A DNA stretch of 45,617 nucleotides from Gammaproteobacteria bacterium. Its GTDB lineage: Bacteria; Pseudomonadota; Gammaproteobacteria; Pseudomonadales; Halieaceae. Numbering within the stretch: the first letter of the stretch is position 1; each line of letters starts with the position of its first letter. The notes below the pieces were generated by a model. It saw only the letters and a program-made list of their open reading frames with translations. It had not been told where the DNA came from and made no database searches. Below, in pieces: positions 26,563 to 36,056 of the stretch. The translations under genes were made by a program, and so were the position numbers. The DNA lies in contig JAIBDN010000015.1 of assembly GCA_024686215.1 (NCBI GenBank), forward strand, positions 1 through 45,617, written 5' to 3'.

Positions 26563-28029
26563 CTATTTCAATAGCGAGCCAAGAATTCCGCGGAACAGTT
26601 TCCTGCCCACGCTGCTGCCTGCCGCGCGGGCCATGCTCTTCATGAACGCTTCTCCAGCACTCTCGCGTGTCCTTTTACGGCCTTTACTGCTGGGTTTCTC
26701 TGCCGCGGTTGCGCGTTTTTCCAGCTCAGCCTCTTCCTGCTGTTTCAGGCGTGCGGCGGTGCGCTCCAGCAAAATCTCATGGGCGGAGCGGGGATCGTAA
26801 GCCTTGGCGTAGCGTTTCTGGTTGATATCTGATGCCAACAAGGCCTGGCGTTCTGCCATGGTGGCTTTGCCCATGCGTGATTGCGGCGGGCGTACCAGTA
26901 CCCGTTCTACTTTAGAGGGGATGCCCTTGTCCTGCAGAGTGGACACCAGGGCTTCGCCGACGCCTAATTCGGTAATGGCTTTGAAGGTATCAACACTCGG
27001 GTTGGTGCGGAAAGATTGCGCGGCTACTTTCACCACTTTTTGTTCTTTGGGGGTGTAAGCGCGCAGTGCGTGCTGCACGCGGTTGCCCAGTTGCGCGAGT
27101 ACCGCGTCGGGGATATCGCCGGGACTTTGGGAAATAAAATATACGCCTACACCCTTGGAGCGAATCAGGCGCACGACTTGTTCGATCTTCTCCAGCAGTG
27201 CCTTGGGTGCATCCCTGAAAAGCAGGTGGGCCTCGTCAAAGAAAAACACCATTACCGGTTGCTCCGGGTCACCCAGTTCCGGCAGGTTTTCGAACAGCTC
27301 TGAAAGCAGCCACAGTAGGAAAGTTGAATAGACCCTGGGGCTCATAATGAGTTTATCAGCAGCCAGGATGTTGATGACGCCGCGGCCATCGCGTGAGCGT
27401 TGCATGAAATCTTCTAATTGCAGGGCTGGCTCGCCGAAAAAGTGCTTGCCGCCTTCGCGCTCTAACATCAGCAGGCGGCGTAGAATGGCATTGACCGACG
27501 CTTTGGCAACGCCAAAGCCGGCGCCCAGTTCCTTGCTGTGATTGCCCAGATATTCCAGGGTCGTGCGCAAGTCAGCCAGATCGACCAGCAGCATGCCCTC
27601 ATTGTCGGCGAATTCGAATACCAGGGTGATCACGCTTTCCTGGGTTTCGTTCAGGTCCAGAAGCCGCGAGAGCAGTTGGGGTCCCATTTCCGAGACGGTG
27701 GAGCGTATCGGTGTGCCTTTTTTTCCGAACAAATCCCAGAAAGCCACGGGGTAGGCCTGTTGCCGGTAGTTATCGATGCCAATAGACGCTACCCGCTCAT
27801 CGACTTTAGGGTGGGGCTTGCCCGGCTGGCTCATTCCGGAAATATCGCCTTTTACATCGGCCAGGAATACTGGAATACCCAGGTCTGAAAAGCCTTCCGC
27901 CAGACATTGCAGGGTGACAGTCTTACCCGTGCCAGTGGCTCCGGCAACCAGGCCATGGCGATTGGCGTAGCGGGGGTTGAGAAATACCTGGCCCGTTGGG
28001 CAGCCGCCAATGAGAATACCTTCAGTCAT
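26563..28029 (-). CDS. yjgR: HerA-like ATPase, DUF853/YjgR family
   Basis: A 488-residue P-loop ATPase. HGLVAGATGTGKTVTLQ (Lys36) is Walker A, VMVFFFDEAHLLF the Walker B region, and FISQSPGDIPDAVLAQLGNRVQHALRAYTP matches the HerA/FtsK-type sensor region. The C-terminus is basic (KGRKRTRESAGEAF, then SVGRKLFRG). E. coli YjgR is the best-known member and has no settled role. The start has AGGAA about ten bases upstream. It is the last gene of a same-strand set with the Lon-like protease and the USP-like gene, 88 bases after the latter. Confidence 0.92.
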   Translation of the reverse strand: MTEGILIGGCPTGQVFLNPRYANRHGLVAGATGTGKTVTLQCLAEGFSDLGIPVFLADVKGDISGMSQPGKPHPKVDERVASIGIDNYRQQAYPVAFWDLFGKKGTPIRSTVSEMGPQLLSRLLDLNETQESVITLVFEFADNEGMLLVDLADLRTTLEYLGNHSKELGAGFGVAKASVNAILRRLLMLEREGGKHFFGEPALQLEDFMQRSRDGRGVINILAADKLIMSPRVYSTFLLWLLSELFENLPELGDPEQPVMVFFFDEAHLLFRDAPKALLEKIEQVVRLIRSKGVGVYFISQSPGDIPDAVLAQLGNRVQHALRAYTPKEQKVVKVAAQSFRTNPSVDTFKAITELGVGEALVSTLQDKGIPSKVERVLVRPPQSRMGKATMAERQALLASDINQKRYAKAYDPRSAHEILLERTAARLKQQEEAELEKRATAAEKPSSKGRKRTRESAGEAFMKSMARAAGSSVGRKLFRGILGSLLK

Positions 28030-28117
28030 AATTTAGCGTTCCTGTGTCTTTGGAATCGTTACAGATACTGTGCAGCGCTATAGTGAAGCGCAGGCGGGCG
28101 CATGTGTCACGCTTTAA

Positions 28118-28879
28118 TCAGCCTACGACCAATATTTGACTGGCGGATTTTTCCAGCGCGGCGTCCAGTAGGTCGGGGGGAATGTTACGTACGTTGTCGT
28201 GGGTGAGGAGTAGCAAATCGTAGGGTGAGTGCTGTATCAGTGCAATGATGCCCAGGGCATCGCAGGCCACGTGGGATTGTATGCGCACCTGATGTCCCAG
28301 GTGGTAAAGCCTTTGCAACTGCTCCGGCAGCGGTGCGTGCTGGCACAGGATATAGCTGTCGCCGGCCAGACCGGCTCGCAGCAAGATAGCGGCAGTGTCG
28401 AGTAGCCGGCTGTCCAGCGCCGGATCCGCCAGTACGATACCCAGTCGCTTGATGTAGTGGGTGGCTTTAACCCTCTCCCTTTCCGGGGTATGCCAGCGCG
28501 GTCGCGCGGGAAAGAAAATATCCTGATGGCCATTCCGCTCCAATACGGTGTGCCAGCGGCTGCCGCTGGCATCTTCGAAACTCAAGGGGACCCGCTCACG
28601 TTGGGTTAGTTCATGCAGTAGTTTGCGCGTATTGCTCCCCACCTGGCTGTGACGCATGCTGAGGTGATCGCGCAGCAGGCTGCGTTCGCGAGCGCCGCTA
28701 AGGGTGATTTCCGTAGTAAACGGCAGATCAGCGACGCGTTGCAGGCGTAGATCCTCCAGCAGCAGCCCGAGCAGGCCGCGATCCAGTAGCTGTGCGATAC
28801 GCACCACGGTTTCCAGCGTAGTACTGTTTATCCCGTGTAAATCGATGGGCACAAGGATGGTTGGCACATGGTCAGCCAT
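28118..28879 (-). CDS. Universal-stress-like protein, atypical
   Basis: A 253-residue cytoplasmic protein. The N-terminus PTILVPIDLHGINSTTLETVVRIAQLLDRGLLGLLLED matches a USP first strand and helix. A second half (from about residue 145, GIVLADPALDSRLLDTAAILL) repeats the strand-helix pattern. The usual USP ATP motif is missing, so nucleotide binding is doubtful. The start at 28879 overlaps the last eight bases of the Lon-like gene, so translation is probably coupled to it. Family membership is tentative. Confidence 0.75.
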   Translation of the reverse strand: MADHVPTILVPIDLHGINSTTLETVVRIAQLLDRGLLGLLLEDLRLQRVADLPFTTEITLSGARERSLLRDHLSMRHSQVGSNTRKLLHELTQRERVPLSFEDASGSRWHTVLERNGHQDIFFPARPRWHTPERERVKATHYIKRLGIVLADPALDSRLLDTAAILLRAGLAGDSYILCQHAPLPEQLQRLYHLGHQVRIQSHVACDALGIIALIQHSPYDLLLLTHDNVRNIPPDLLDAALEKSASQILVVG

Positions 28880-31292
28880 GATCCTGGTCCCGGGTTTTAT
28901 CTTGTTCACTTGCAGAAAAATGTTTTGCCAGCGCTTGCAACTCCGCAATACGCGCCATCACCCGTTCGTCTATGGACGCCGCTGTGTAGCCGGTGAGCAA
29001 CTCCAGTGCTGTATCGACATTGCCGGCACTGTAGACATGAAACTGTCCGGCAGCGCTTGCATCAAGGACATCCTGGCGCAGCATAAGGTGCACTTCGTTA
29101 GCCGCCGGAATGACCACGCCCTGCGTTCCACTGAGACCACGTGCCTTGCAAATATCGAAAAAGCCCTCGATTTTTTCATTGACCCCACCAATTGCCTGTA
29201 CCTGGCCTTGTTGGTTGAGAGAGCCGGTTATCGCGAGATCCTGTCGCAATGGGATGTCCGCCAGTGCGGAGATGAGTACGATGAGTTCGGCAACAGAAGC
29301 GCTGTCGCCCTCAATACCGCCATAGGATTGCTCGAATACCAGGCTTGCTGACAGCGGTAAAGGCTGATCGCGGGCGTAACGGTTGGCCAGCAGTGCACTG
29401 ATGATCATCACCGCCTTGGAGTGGATTTTACCTCCCAGGTCTACCTCGCGTTCTATGTCCAGTACCTTGCCCTGGCCCAGGCGGGCAGTTGCCGTGATGC
29501 GCGTCGGCCGGCCAAAGGCGTAGTCACCCAGCAGGTATACCGCCAGGCCATTGACCTGACCGCTTACGCTACCGGTGGTGTCGACCAGCATAATGTCGCG
29601 CAGTATGCCTTCATGTGATTTCTCGCGAAACTGATCCAGTCTGTGCACAGCCGCCTGTGCCGCGGCGCTGACATGTTCGGCGCAGATATGGGGAGCGCCA
29701 GCCTGCCGTGCTTTGAAATCACTTTCGGTTAGCAGGTTGCCCAGTCGCCCCTGATGCAGGCTGAGTTTCTCGCTGTCCTCCATGCGCCGCGCGGCGTATT
29801 CAATCACCCGGGCAACGCCGCTGCTGTCCAGCGGCAATAATTTCTCGCGCTGCTGCAGGGTTTTGATCATTCTGGCGAACAGTAGCGTGCTATCGGCCGA
29901 TCGCGGTACGTCTTCCGACATGTCTGCGGCCACTTTGAACAGGCTGGCGAACTCGGGATCGTACTGCTGCAAAATATAGTAAATGTAGCGGTCGCCTATG
30001 AGTACTACCTTAATGTCCAGGGGTATTGGCTCCGGTTGCAACTGTACGGTACTGACGAAGCTGAACATCTGTTCCAGTGACTGGATGCGCACTTTCTGTG
30101 CCTTAAGTGCACGTTTCAGTGCGATCCATGCGTAGGGGCTGGTCAGTAGTTTGTCTGCTTCCAGGATAAGGTAGCCGCCATTGGCCCGGTGCAGGGCGCC
30201 GGGCTTTATCAGGGTAAAGTCGGTGACCAGCGTGCCCATTTGTGACACATGCTCGACCCGTCCAATTAGATCGGTAAAACCGAGACTGTCTTCTTGCACC
30301 ACGGGCGCTGAAGGCAGGTTCTGGTTATCCACCAGCACGTTGACGCTGTACTGCGGGAATTCACGTACGCGCTGTTTCAGGTTTTCAGGAATTGCCGACT
30401 CTTCGCTGGGCTGGGTAAAGCTTTCCGCTTCTTCCATCACGTCGCGATGTACCGCGTCCAGATAAGCGCTGATTTGCGGATGTTCCGGGTACTGGTCTTT
30501 CAATTCCTGCATCACCGGATCAATGGCCAGCTGACTGAACTCCTGGTTGAGAGACTTGAACATCTCGCGGGTGTCTTTTTTCCAGCCGGGAAGTTGCCTT
30601 ACCACGACCTTCAGTTCTTCCTTGAGCCCTTCGATGACTTCCATCACAGCCGCTTTGTCTTCTTCTGGCTGGGCTTCGAAATCCTGAGGGGTTATTACCT
30701 CGCCATCTTTCATCGGTGCGAGGGTATAACCCGACGGCGTTTGGATCATGGCAACGCTTTCACTGTTGGCTTTTTCAGCGAGGGTTTGAAACGCCTCTTT
30801 TTCACGGCTCTGATATCGCTCACTCAGCTCCTGTACCCGCGCCTGGTACTCGTCGCTCTGGAAGGTGGCAGGGAGTGCGCCAAGTAAATCTTCCACCAGA
30901 TGCGCCATGTCGCTGCGTAATTGCGCTCCCTTGCCGCGTGGCAGTCGCAGGGCGATGGGGCGATCCGGGGATTCAAAGTTATTGACGTAACACCAGTCAG
31001 ATACTTCGCTCAGGGGTGCGGCGGTAGCCACATCCAACTGGCTGGCCAGTAAATCGCGCTTGCCCACCCCGGGGCTGCCGAGCAGGAAGATGTTGTAGCC
31101 ATCGTGTGGGATTTGCAGCCCGAAGGACAAAGCTTCTGCTGCCCGGTCCTGTCCCAGGTGTTCGTCCAGTGGCTGCAGCTCATCAGTAGTGGCAAAACTC
31201 AGCTGCTGCGGGTCACAGTGACGGTAGAGTCGGGACTGTGGGAGTGCCGCTCGTTCAGGAGCGGCCTGCAGGGCCGGGGTGTTTTTAGTCAT
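28872..31292 (-). CDS. Lon-like ATP-dependent protease (LonH/YcbZ type)
   Basis: An ATP-dependent serine protease of about 806 residues. It lacks the Lon N-terminal substrate domain; instead it has an early P-loop (FLLGSPGVGKRDLLA) split from the rest of its ATPase module by a long coiled coil at about residues 150-300. The C-terminal Lon protease domain has GIEGDSASVAEL with Ser664 and GGVNEKIEGF with Lys707, the normal 43-residue spacing of the dyad. An in-frame ATG at 31331 is also possible. The USP-like gene starts inside its last codons. Confidence 0.93.
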   Translation of the reverse strand: MTKNTPALQAAPERAALPQSRLYRHCDPQQLSFATTDELQPLDEHLGQDRAAEALSFGLQIPHDGYNIFLLGSPGVGKRDLLASQLDVATAAPLSEVSDWCYVNNFESPDRPIALRLPRGKGAQLRSDMAHLVEDLLGALPATFQSDEYQARVQELSERYQSREKEAFQTLAEKANSESVAMIQTPSGYTLAPMKDGEVITPQDFEAQPEEDKAAVMEVIEGLKEELKVVVRQLPGWKKDTREMFKSLNQEFSQLAIDPVMQELKDQYPEHPQISAYLDAVHRDVMEEAESFTQPSEESAIPENLKQRVREFPQYSVNVLVDNQNLPSAPVVQEDSLGFTDLIGRVEHVSQMGTLVTDFTLIKPGALHRANGGYLILEADKLLTSPYAWIALKRALKAQKVRIQSLEQMFSFVSTVQLQPEPIPLDIKVVLIGDRYIYYILQQYDPEFASLFKVAADMSEDVPRSADSTLLFARMIKTLQQREKLLPLDSSGVARVIEYAARRMEDSEKLSLHQGRLGNLLTESDFKARQAGAPHICAEHVSAAAQAAVHRLDQFREKSHEGILRDIMLVDTTGSVSGQVNGLAVYLLGDYAFGRPTRITATARLGQGKVLDIEREVDLGGKIHSKAVMIISALLANRYARDQPLPLSASLVFEQSYGGIEGDSASVAELIVLISALADIPLRQDLAITGSLNQQGQVQAIGGVNEKIEGFFDICKARGLSGTQGVVIPAANEVHLMLRQDVLDASAAGQFHVYSAGNVDTALELLTGYTAASIDERVMARIAELQALAKHFSASEQDKTRDQDHG

Positions 31293-31513
31293 ACGCAAGT
31301 TCACTCTTATTTGTCTGGCACTGGCAAGCATAGACCAGTCTGTGCGCGCACACGTTGTGCCGGATCAAGAAATATGGCGCCTGCTCGCATTGGCAGGGCG
31401 CCTTGCGGGTTGACCTGTCGTGTTTTCAATCGGGTCGAAAAGTAGACAGATGGTGCCAGCGCACGTCCGCACCGATGATGGTGACGTAAGCATCACACGA
31501 CAGGAGATGAAAC

Positions 31514-31744
31514 ATGACAAACGCAAGAGCGATCGAATACCGCATTACCCGTCAGTTGCTGCAACGCCAGCATGCGGCGGGTGACCAGGGCACACGCTAC
31601 GGCAAGTGGGTGGAGAGGGCTATCAGCGTGGCGGCCGTCACCGCAGGGTTATTCGTCGTGGGTAGCTACCTGCAGGAGTTATTGTGGGCGTTGCTCGCGG
31701 GCGGCGCAATTGTGTCCATGGGTTATTCCAATAAAAACCAATAA
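31514..31744 (+). CDS. Small membrane protein of unknown function
   Basis: A 76-residue protein with a good SD (AGGAGATGAAAC before ATG). The N-terminal half is polar and helical (IEYRITRQLLQRQHAAGDQG), and the second half holds one or two helices (AISVAAVTAGLFVVGSYLQELLWALLAGGAIVSMGY). I do not recognise it. It is divergent from the Lon-like protease across 221 bases, in which I see no clear operator. Confidence 0.75.
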   Translation: MTNARAIEYRITRQLLQRQHAAGDQGTRYGKWVERAISVAAVTAGLFVVGSYLQELLWALLAGGAIVSMGYSNKNQ

Positions 31745-31886
31745 AAACATGTGTTTATAAACCTTATATGAAGTAATAAGAGAGGGTAAGACATGTGCTG
31801 GCAGGTCTTGTTTAGAGTGCTTTTACTGGGCCGCAGGGGCGATAGCTTGTAGCATCGGCTAAGCTCTTATGGTTTGCAGGTGCAAG

Positions 31887-32609
31887 ATGGATAACCCGAT
31901 TATTACCCTGTCGCTAGCGCAGTTGGCCCTGGCCTTTGTGCCGGTAGGCATTACCCTTGTAATACTGTTTCGCTGGTCTTTTGCCACCGCTAATGCGGTG
32001 TACGCCCTGGGGCGCATGCTGGTGCAACTGTTGCTCATTGGTTATGTGCTGGCCTGGATATTCGGCGCCCAGAACGGTTTGCTGATTCTACTGGCGCTGG
32101 CAATTATGCTGGTGGCTTCCAGCTGGATTGCTATGGGCACGGTAAAGGCCCACCGGCGTATGTTGCTGGTGACATCCTTAACCGCAATCTCTATCGGGGG
32201 CGGCCTGACCCTGTTACTGATCACCCAGGTGGTGCTGCAAATGCAGCCCTGGTATTTGCCCCGCTATATGATTCCTTTGGCGGGCATGGTGTTCGCCAAT
32301 GCCATGACCGCGGTCAGTCTGGCTGCCGAGCGACTATACGCCGAGCTGGAACACACACCGAACTGGGAGAAAGCCAGGTTGGCCGCTTACCAGGCAGCCA
32401 TGATTCCGGTTATCAATTCATTGTTTGCGGTGGGGTTGGTGTCTATTCCCGGTATGATGACCGGGCAGATACTGTCAGGGGTGTCGCCGTTGATCGCCGC
32501 TCGTTACCAGATCATGGTCATGTGTATGATCTTTGCTTCGGCGGGTATTTCTACGGCTATTTTCCTGACACTGTGTCGCGGCAAGTTGCAGAATCGTAGC
32601 CTGGTCTAG
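31887..32609 (+). CDS. fetB: FetB-type ABC exporter permease (UPF0014)
   Basis: A 240-residue membrane protein of the FetB/YbbM family, which in E. coli works with the ATPase FetA in iron export. About six helices are visible. Family blocks include YALGRMLVQLLLIGYVL, PRYMIPLAGMVFANAMTAVSLAAERL and the late VSIPGMMTGQILSGVSPLIAARYQIMVM. The start at 31887 has CAGG upstream; the ATG at 31869 is less likely. No FetA-type ATPase gene adjoins it. Its stop overlaps the stop of the convergent transglutaminase-like gene in CTAG. Confidence 0.88.
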   Translation: MDNPIITLSLAQLALAFVPVGITLVILFRWSFATANAVYALGRMLVQLLLIGYVLAWIFGAQNGLLILLALAIMLVASSWIAMGTVKAHRRMLLVTSLTAISIGGGLTLLLITQVVLQMQPWYLPRYMIPLAGMVFANAMTAVSLAAERLYAELEHTPNWEKARLAAYQAAMIPVINSLFAVGLVSIPGMMTGQILSGVSPLIAARYQIMVMCMIFASAGISTAIFLTLCRGKLQNRSLV

Positions 32610-33298
32610 CCAAGGCCGCGCTCGCGATTAACCTCCTGTTCCCAATCAGCCTTGCGCGGCATAGCGGCGCTGTCATTGAACATCGCTGGATAATGTTCAC
32701 GGAACACCGCCGACATTTCGTCGAAGGGCAGGTCCAGGTGTTCGCCCCGATCGTTCACGTACTCCATGTGCTTGTTACCCGCAATATCAAACTCGTGATA
32801 CAGGCTGTCTTCACGGCCATTGAACTCCAGTGGGAGCAGCTCAAACTTGGTGCACAATTCGATATTGAAGGCCGGGGTGGCTTTTACCCATTTGTCCTCG
32901 AGGTAGATAGCGGTGTATCCGTGGAAGTAAAAGATATCCGTTTTCATAGCGCTGCGCAGACGCTCGGTAGACAGGTGGTTGCGCACATCAGCAAAACCCA
33001 CGCGGGCTGGAATCCCCACAGCGCGGCACAGGGCTGCCAGTAAAATCGCCTTGGTAACGCACCAGCCCTCACGCGCTGCCAGGGTGCTGCTGGCCAGAAA
33101 GGCGTGTGGATCCGGGGTGAGGCAATAGGGATTGTAGCGAACGTCATCGCGTACCCAGTAATACAAGGCGACCGCTTTTTCCAGATCGTCGACACCAGGG
33201 CCCGCGATGGTTTGCGCAAGCCGCACGATGTCGGGGTGTTCTGAGTCGATAAACTGGCTGGCCTGCAGGTATTCAGCCGCTGCTGTGGGCGTAATCAT
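32606..33298 (-). CDS. Transglutaminase-like cysteine protein
   Basis: A 230-residue protein with a transglutaminase-like papain fold. REGWCVTKAILLAALCRAVGIPAR (nucleophile Cys near residue 80) and FHGYTAIYLEDKWVKATPAFN (catalytic His near 125) are clear. The third residue, usually Asp in a DPT-type turn, reads ATP here, so the standard triad is altered. No signal peptide is seen. GAGGA lies eight bases before ATG. It may be a protease, amidase or binding protein. Confidence 0.87.
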   Translation of the reverse strand: MITPTAAAEYLQASQFIDSEHPDIVRLAQTIAGPGVDDLEKAVALYYWVRDDVRYNPYCLTPDPHAFLASSTLAAREGWCVTKAILLAALCRAVGIPARVGFADVRNHLSTERLRSAMKTDIFYFHGYTAIYLEDKWVKATPAFNIELCTKFELLPLEFNGREDSLYHEFDIAGNKHMEYVNDRGEHLDLPFDEMSAVFREHYPAMFNDSAAMPRKADWEQEVNRERGLG

Positions 33299-33409
33299 GA
33301 GAATATCCTCGTGCTGCTAGTGTCGTGATTATATTGATTCAACGCAACAAAAGGCCAGCAACTGTTTTCCTGATTGTCCTATACTGTAAGTATGAAAGGT
33401 GAGCGATTG

Positions 33410-34750
33410 ATGTCTCCGTGGGTCTGCGCTGTGTTGCTGCTGTGTGCTGTGCTGGGCAGTGCCCTGGTGCGCGCGGATGCCTGGATAATTGATGTGGAGG
33501 GCGCCATTGGTCCGGCCACCGCGGATCATATGATCCGTGGTCTGGAGCAGGCCCAGGATGCGGGCGCGGAGTTGGTGATACTGCGCATTGATACCCCTGG
33601 TGGGCTCGATAGCGCCATGCGTGAAATGATCAAGTCAGTGCTGGCGGCCAAGGTTCCGGTAGTGGGCTATGTCTCACCCTCCGGGGCGCGAGCGGCCAGT
33701 GCAGGAACGTATTTATTGTATGCCACCCACATTGCCGTCATGGCGCCAGGCACCAACCTGGGGGCTGCCACGCCGGTACAGATAGGTGCCCCGAGTTTGC
33801 CCGGCAGCGCGGATAAAACCCCCGCGGGCGAGGAGGGTGCAGACAGTTCTCCGGCGACGCCAATGGAGCGCAAGATTGTCAATGATGCGACGGCCTATAT
33901 AGAGAGCCTGGCGCAGTTGCGTGGACGCAATATCGAGTGGGCCAGAAAAGCGGTGCGCGAGGGCGCCAGCCTATCTGCGGAGGATGCACTGGCGGACAAT
34001 GTTATCGACCTGATCGCCGAATCAGCGCAACAATTGCTGACGCTGGTTGATGGCCGGGAGGTAACGGTGGGTGCCGGCACGGTTCGCCTGGACAGCGCAG
34101 AGCTTGCCCTTTATCAGCACCCGGTGGACTGGCGCAGTGAGTTTCTGGCAGTCATCACTAACCCCAATATTGCCTACATATTGATGCTGGTAGGTATCTA
34201 CGGTTTGATTATTGAATTCTACAATCCCGGCTTCGGGCTGCCCGGGGTGCTCGGTGGTCTGTGCCTGTTGGTGGCCTTGTATGCGTTCCAGGTACTGCCC
34301 ATCAGTTATGCCGGGTTGGGCCTGATATTGCTGGGTATTGCTTTGATGACGGCCGAGGCCTTTGCGCCCAGTTTCGGGGTTCTCGGTCTGGGGGGGGTGG
34401 CCGCATTCGTGGTGGGGTCTATCATGCTGATGGACACAGACTTGCCGGGCTACCAGATCGCGATGCCGATGATAGCCGCTTTCGCCCTGTTCAGTGTGGC
34501 CGTACTGGTATTTGCCATGGGTATGATAATCAGGGCACGCCGCAGTGCGCTGGTAACAGGCTTGGATCATTTGTTTGGCTCCCAGGCTACGGTTGAATCT
34601 ACCGATAGTGATGTTGCCTGGGTGCGACTGGACGGAGAATTGTGGGAAACGTCCTGTGCACACCCATTGGCTGTAGGTGACGCTGTGACGGTAAAGTCTA
34701 TTGATGGCCTGACCTTGCAAGTGACCAGAAATGAAGAGGGAGTAGAGTAA
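33410..34750 (+). CDS. nfeD: NfeD-family membrane serine protease
   Basis: A 446-residue membrane-bound ClpP-class protease. A signal segment (residues 2-22) leads into the protease domain, with [24 protein letters not shown] (Ser97) and [17 protein letters not shown] (Lys155) as the Ser-Lys dyad. Four or five helices follow at about 240-375, then a C-terminal OB-fold NfeD domain. The archaeal relative PH1510 cleaves its stomatin partner, here the next gene. The start at 33410 has GGTGAG; ATG at 33392 is the alternative. The stop overlaps the next start in TAATG. Confidence 0.93.
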   Translation: MSPWVCAVLLLCAVLGSALVRADAWIIDVEGAIGPATADHMIRGLEQAQDAGAELVILRIDTPGGLDSAMREMIKSVLAAKVPVVGYVSPSGARAASAGTYLLYATHIAVMAPGTNLGAATPVQIGAPSLPGSADKTPAGEEGADSSPATPMERKIVNDATAYIESLAQLRGRNIEWARKAVREGASLSAEDALADNVIDLIAESAQQLLTLVDGREVTVGAGTVRLDSAELALYQHPVDWRSEFLAVITNPNIAYILMLVGIYGLIIEFYNPGFGLPGVLGGLCLLVALYAFQVLPISYAGLGLILLGIALMTAEAFAPSFGVLGLGGVAAFVVGSIMLMDTDLPGYQIAMPMIAAFALFSVAVLVFAMGMIIRARRSALVTGLDHLFGSQATVESTDSDVAWVRLDGELWETSCAHPLAVGDAVTVKSIDGLTLQVTRNEEGVE

Positions 34751-35496
34751 TGTTTGATATTCAATATTTCGGCATGGTGATTTTATTCCTGCTTATCGCC
34801 CTGGCGGTGTCCACGTTCCGGGTGCTGCGGGAGTATGATCGCGGCGTGATATTCATGCTGGGTCGCTTTTACAAAGTAAAGGGTCCGGGCCTGATCATCG
34901 TTATTCCGGTACTGCAGCAGATGGTGCGAGTTGACTTACGTACAGTGGTCATGGATGTGCCCACTCAGGATGTAATTTCCCGGGACAACGTATCAGTCCA
35001 GGTCAATGCGGTTATTTACTTTCGGGTAGTAGACCCAGAGCGGGCTATCATTCAGGTGGAAAACTTTCTGGAAGCGACCAGTCAGTTATCACAGACGACG
35101 TTGCGTTCAGTACTCGGGCAGCACGAATTGGACGACATGCTGGCAGAGAGGGAGCAACTCAATGCCGACGTGCAAAAGATCCTGGACAAGCAAACAGCGG
35201 CGTGGGGCATCAAGGTCGCCAATGTCGAGATCAAGCACGTGGACCTCAACGAAACCATGGTACGAGCCCTGGCCAAACAGGCTGAAGCTGAGCGCGAACG
35301 GCGCGCCAAGGTGATTCATGCTATCGGCGAGGCAGAAGCGGCAGAAAAGCTGGCTGAAGCAGCCAGAGTACTGTCACAGCAGGATCAGGCGATACAGTTA
35401 CGCTATCTGCAGACCCTGGTGGAAATAGCCGGGGACAAAAGCTCCACCATAGTCTTTCCCATTCCGGTGGATATCCTGAGTAAATTCAACTCCTAG
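34750..35496 (+). CDS. Slipin/stomatin-like SPFH protein
   Basis: A 248-residue SPFH protein. One N-terminal helix (residues 9-24) anchors it; the SPFH domain has [27 protein letters not shown] and [20 protein letters not shown]. The C-terminal Ala/Glu coiled coil ([27 protein letters not shown]) forms oligomers. Such proteins organise membrane microdomains and are cleaved by the partner NfeD. It starts one base inside the nfeD stop, with a GAGGGAG SD. The C-terminal hydrophobic motif [10 protein letters not shown] is the region such proteases cut. Confidence 0.95.
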   Translation: MFDIQYFGMVILFLLIALAVSTFRVLREYDRGVIFMLGRFYKVKGPGLIIVIPVLQQMVRVDLRTVVMDVPTQDVISRDNVSVQVNAVIYFRVVDPERAIIQVENFLEATSQLSQTTLRSVLGQHELDDMLAEREQLNADVQKILDKQTAAWGIKVANVEIKHVDLNETMVRALAKQAEAERERRAKVIHAIGEAEAAEKLAEAARVLSQQDQAIQLRYLQTLVEIAGDKSSTIVFPIPVDILSKFNS

Positions 35497-35635
35497 CCTG
35501 AAGGCTGGCGTAGCAGTTCGCTGATCAGCGCCCTGCAAGCATAGCCGATACCGCCGGCAACAGGTGATTGGCTGTCAAATGTCGCTTCCGGTCATGCTGC
35601 TGTCGCCCGGGGCAATGGTTCGTCTGCTCCCCAAA

Positions 35636-35651
35636 AGTGACAATAGTCACT
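35636..35651 (+). promoter_or_regulatory. Hairpin or operator just before a small membrane gene
   Basis: AGTGAC (35636-35641) and GTCACT (35646-35651) form a perfect 6-bp dyad with an AATA loop, flanked by AAA and TTTT that could extend it past one bulge. It ends about six bases before the GAGGAGG SD of the next gene, so it may influence translation or act as an operator. Confidence 0.45.
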
Positions 35652-35669
35652 CTTTTGAGGAGGAAGCGC

Positions 35670-35909
35670 ATGGCTACCATTATCGCGAATTTGATGTTTT
35701 GCACCATCGGCGGATATGTTCTCGCGCTGGTATTCTTTAGCCCGGGCGGTCCGCTGGTTGGCGCGGCACAGGGTTTCCTGGTTGGCGCTTTCGTCGCCTG
35801 GGGCAGCTTCAAGGTGCAGCAAGCTAGGCCGAAAGTCAGCCCTGTCAAAGTAAAACACCATTGGTACGGCATAGGTGCTGCGACTCCGGTACCGCAAGCC
35901 AGCCTGTAG
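35670..35909 (+). CDS. Small membrane protein, 79 residues
   Basis: A short gene with a near-perfect SD (GAGGAGG, about 5 bases before ATG). The protein has two hydrophobic segments (LMFCTIGGYVLALVFF and GAAQGFLVGAFVAWGSF) joined by a Gly/Pro turn, then a basic soluble tail. I do not recognise a family. Frames on the opposite strand across this region lack comparable start signals and are shadows. Confidence 0.75.
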   Translation: MATIIANLMFCTIGGYVLALVFFSPGGPLVGAAQGFLVGAFVAWGSFKVQQARPKVSPVKVKHHWYGIGAATPVPQASL

Positions 35910-36014
35910 ACAGCATATTCGAAGGTTTAATAAAACCGGCGCAACTGCTAGAACGTTTGCCATTTCGACGGCTTGCGGTCATTGTCTGCTGCAAGGCATT
36001 GGATAGGTTGACAG

Positions 36015-36039
36015 CCTGGCGGTTCTCGCCAGGTTTTTT
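36015..36039 (+). terminator. Strong intrinsic terminator
   Basis: CCTGGCG (36015-36021) and CGCCAGG (36027-36033) form a perfect 7-bp stem around GTTCT, followed by six T (36034-36039). It ends transcription from the 79-residue gene, and lies only 17 bases before the DUF1415 start, so an attenuator role is also possible. Confidence 0.88.
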
Positions 36040-36056
36040 GCATCAGGTATCAAGTT

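Noticed and set aside
33380..33385. TATACT as a -10 box for nfeD
   Set aside because: No acceptable -35 lies 16-18 bases upstream and the resulting leader would be very short, so it is not listed as a promoter.
35525..35963. Minus-strand frames of 115 and 123 codons opposite the 79-residue gene
   Set aside because: Neither has an SD or a hydrophobic or family pattern, while the plus-strand gene has GAGGAGG and two membrane segments.
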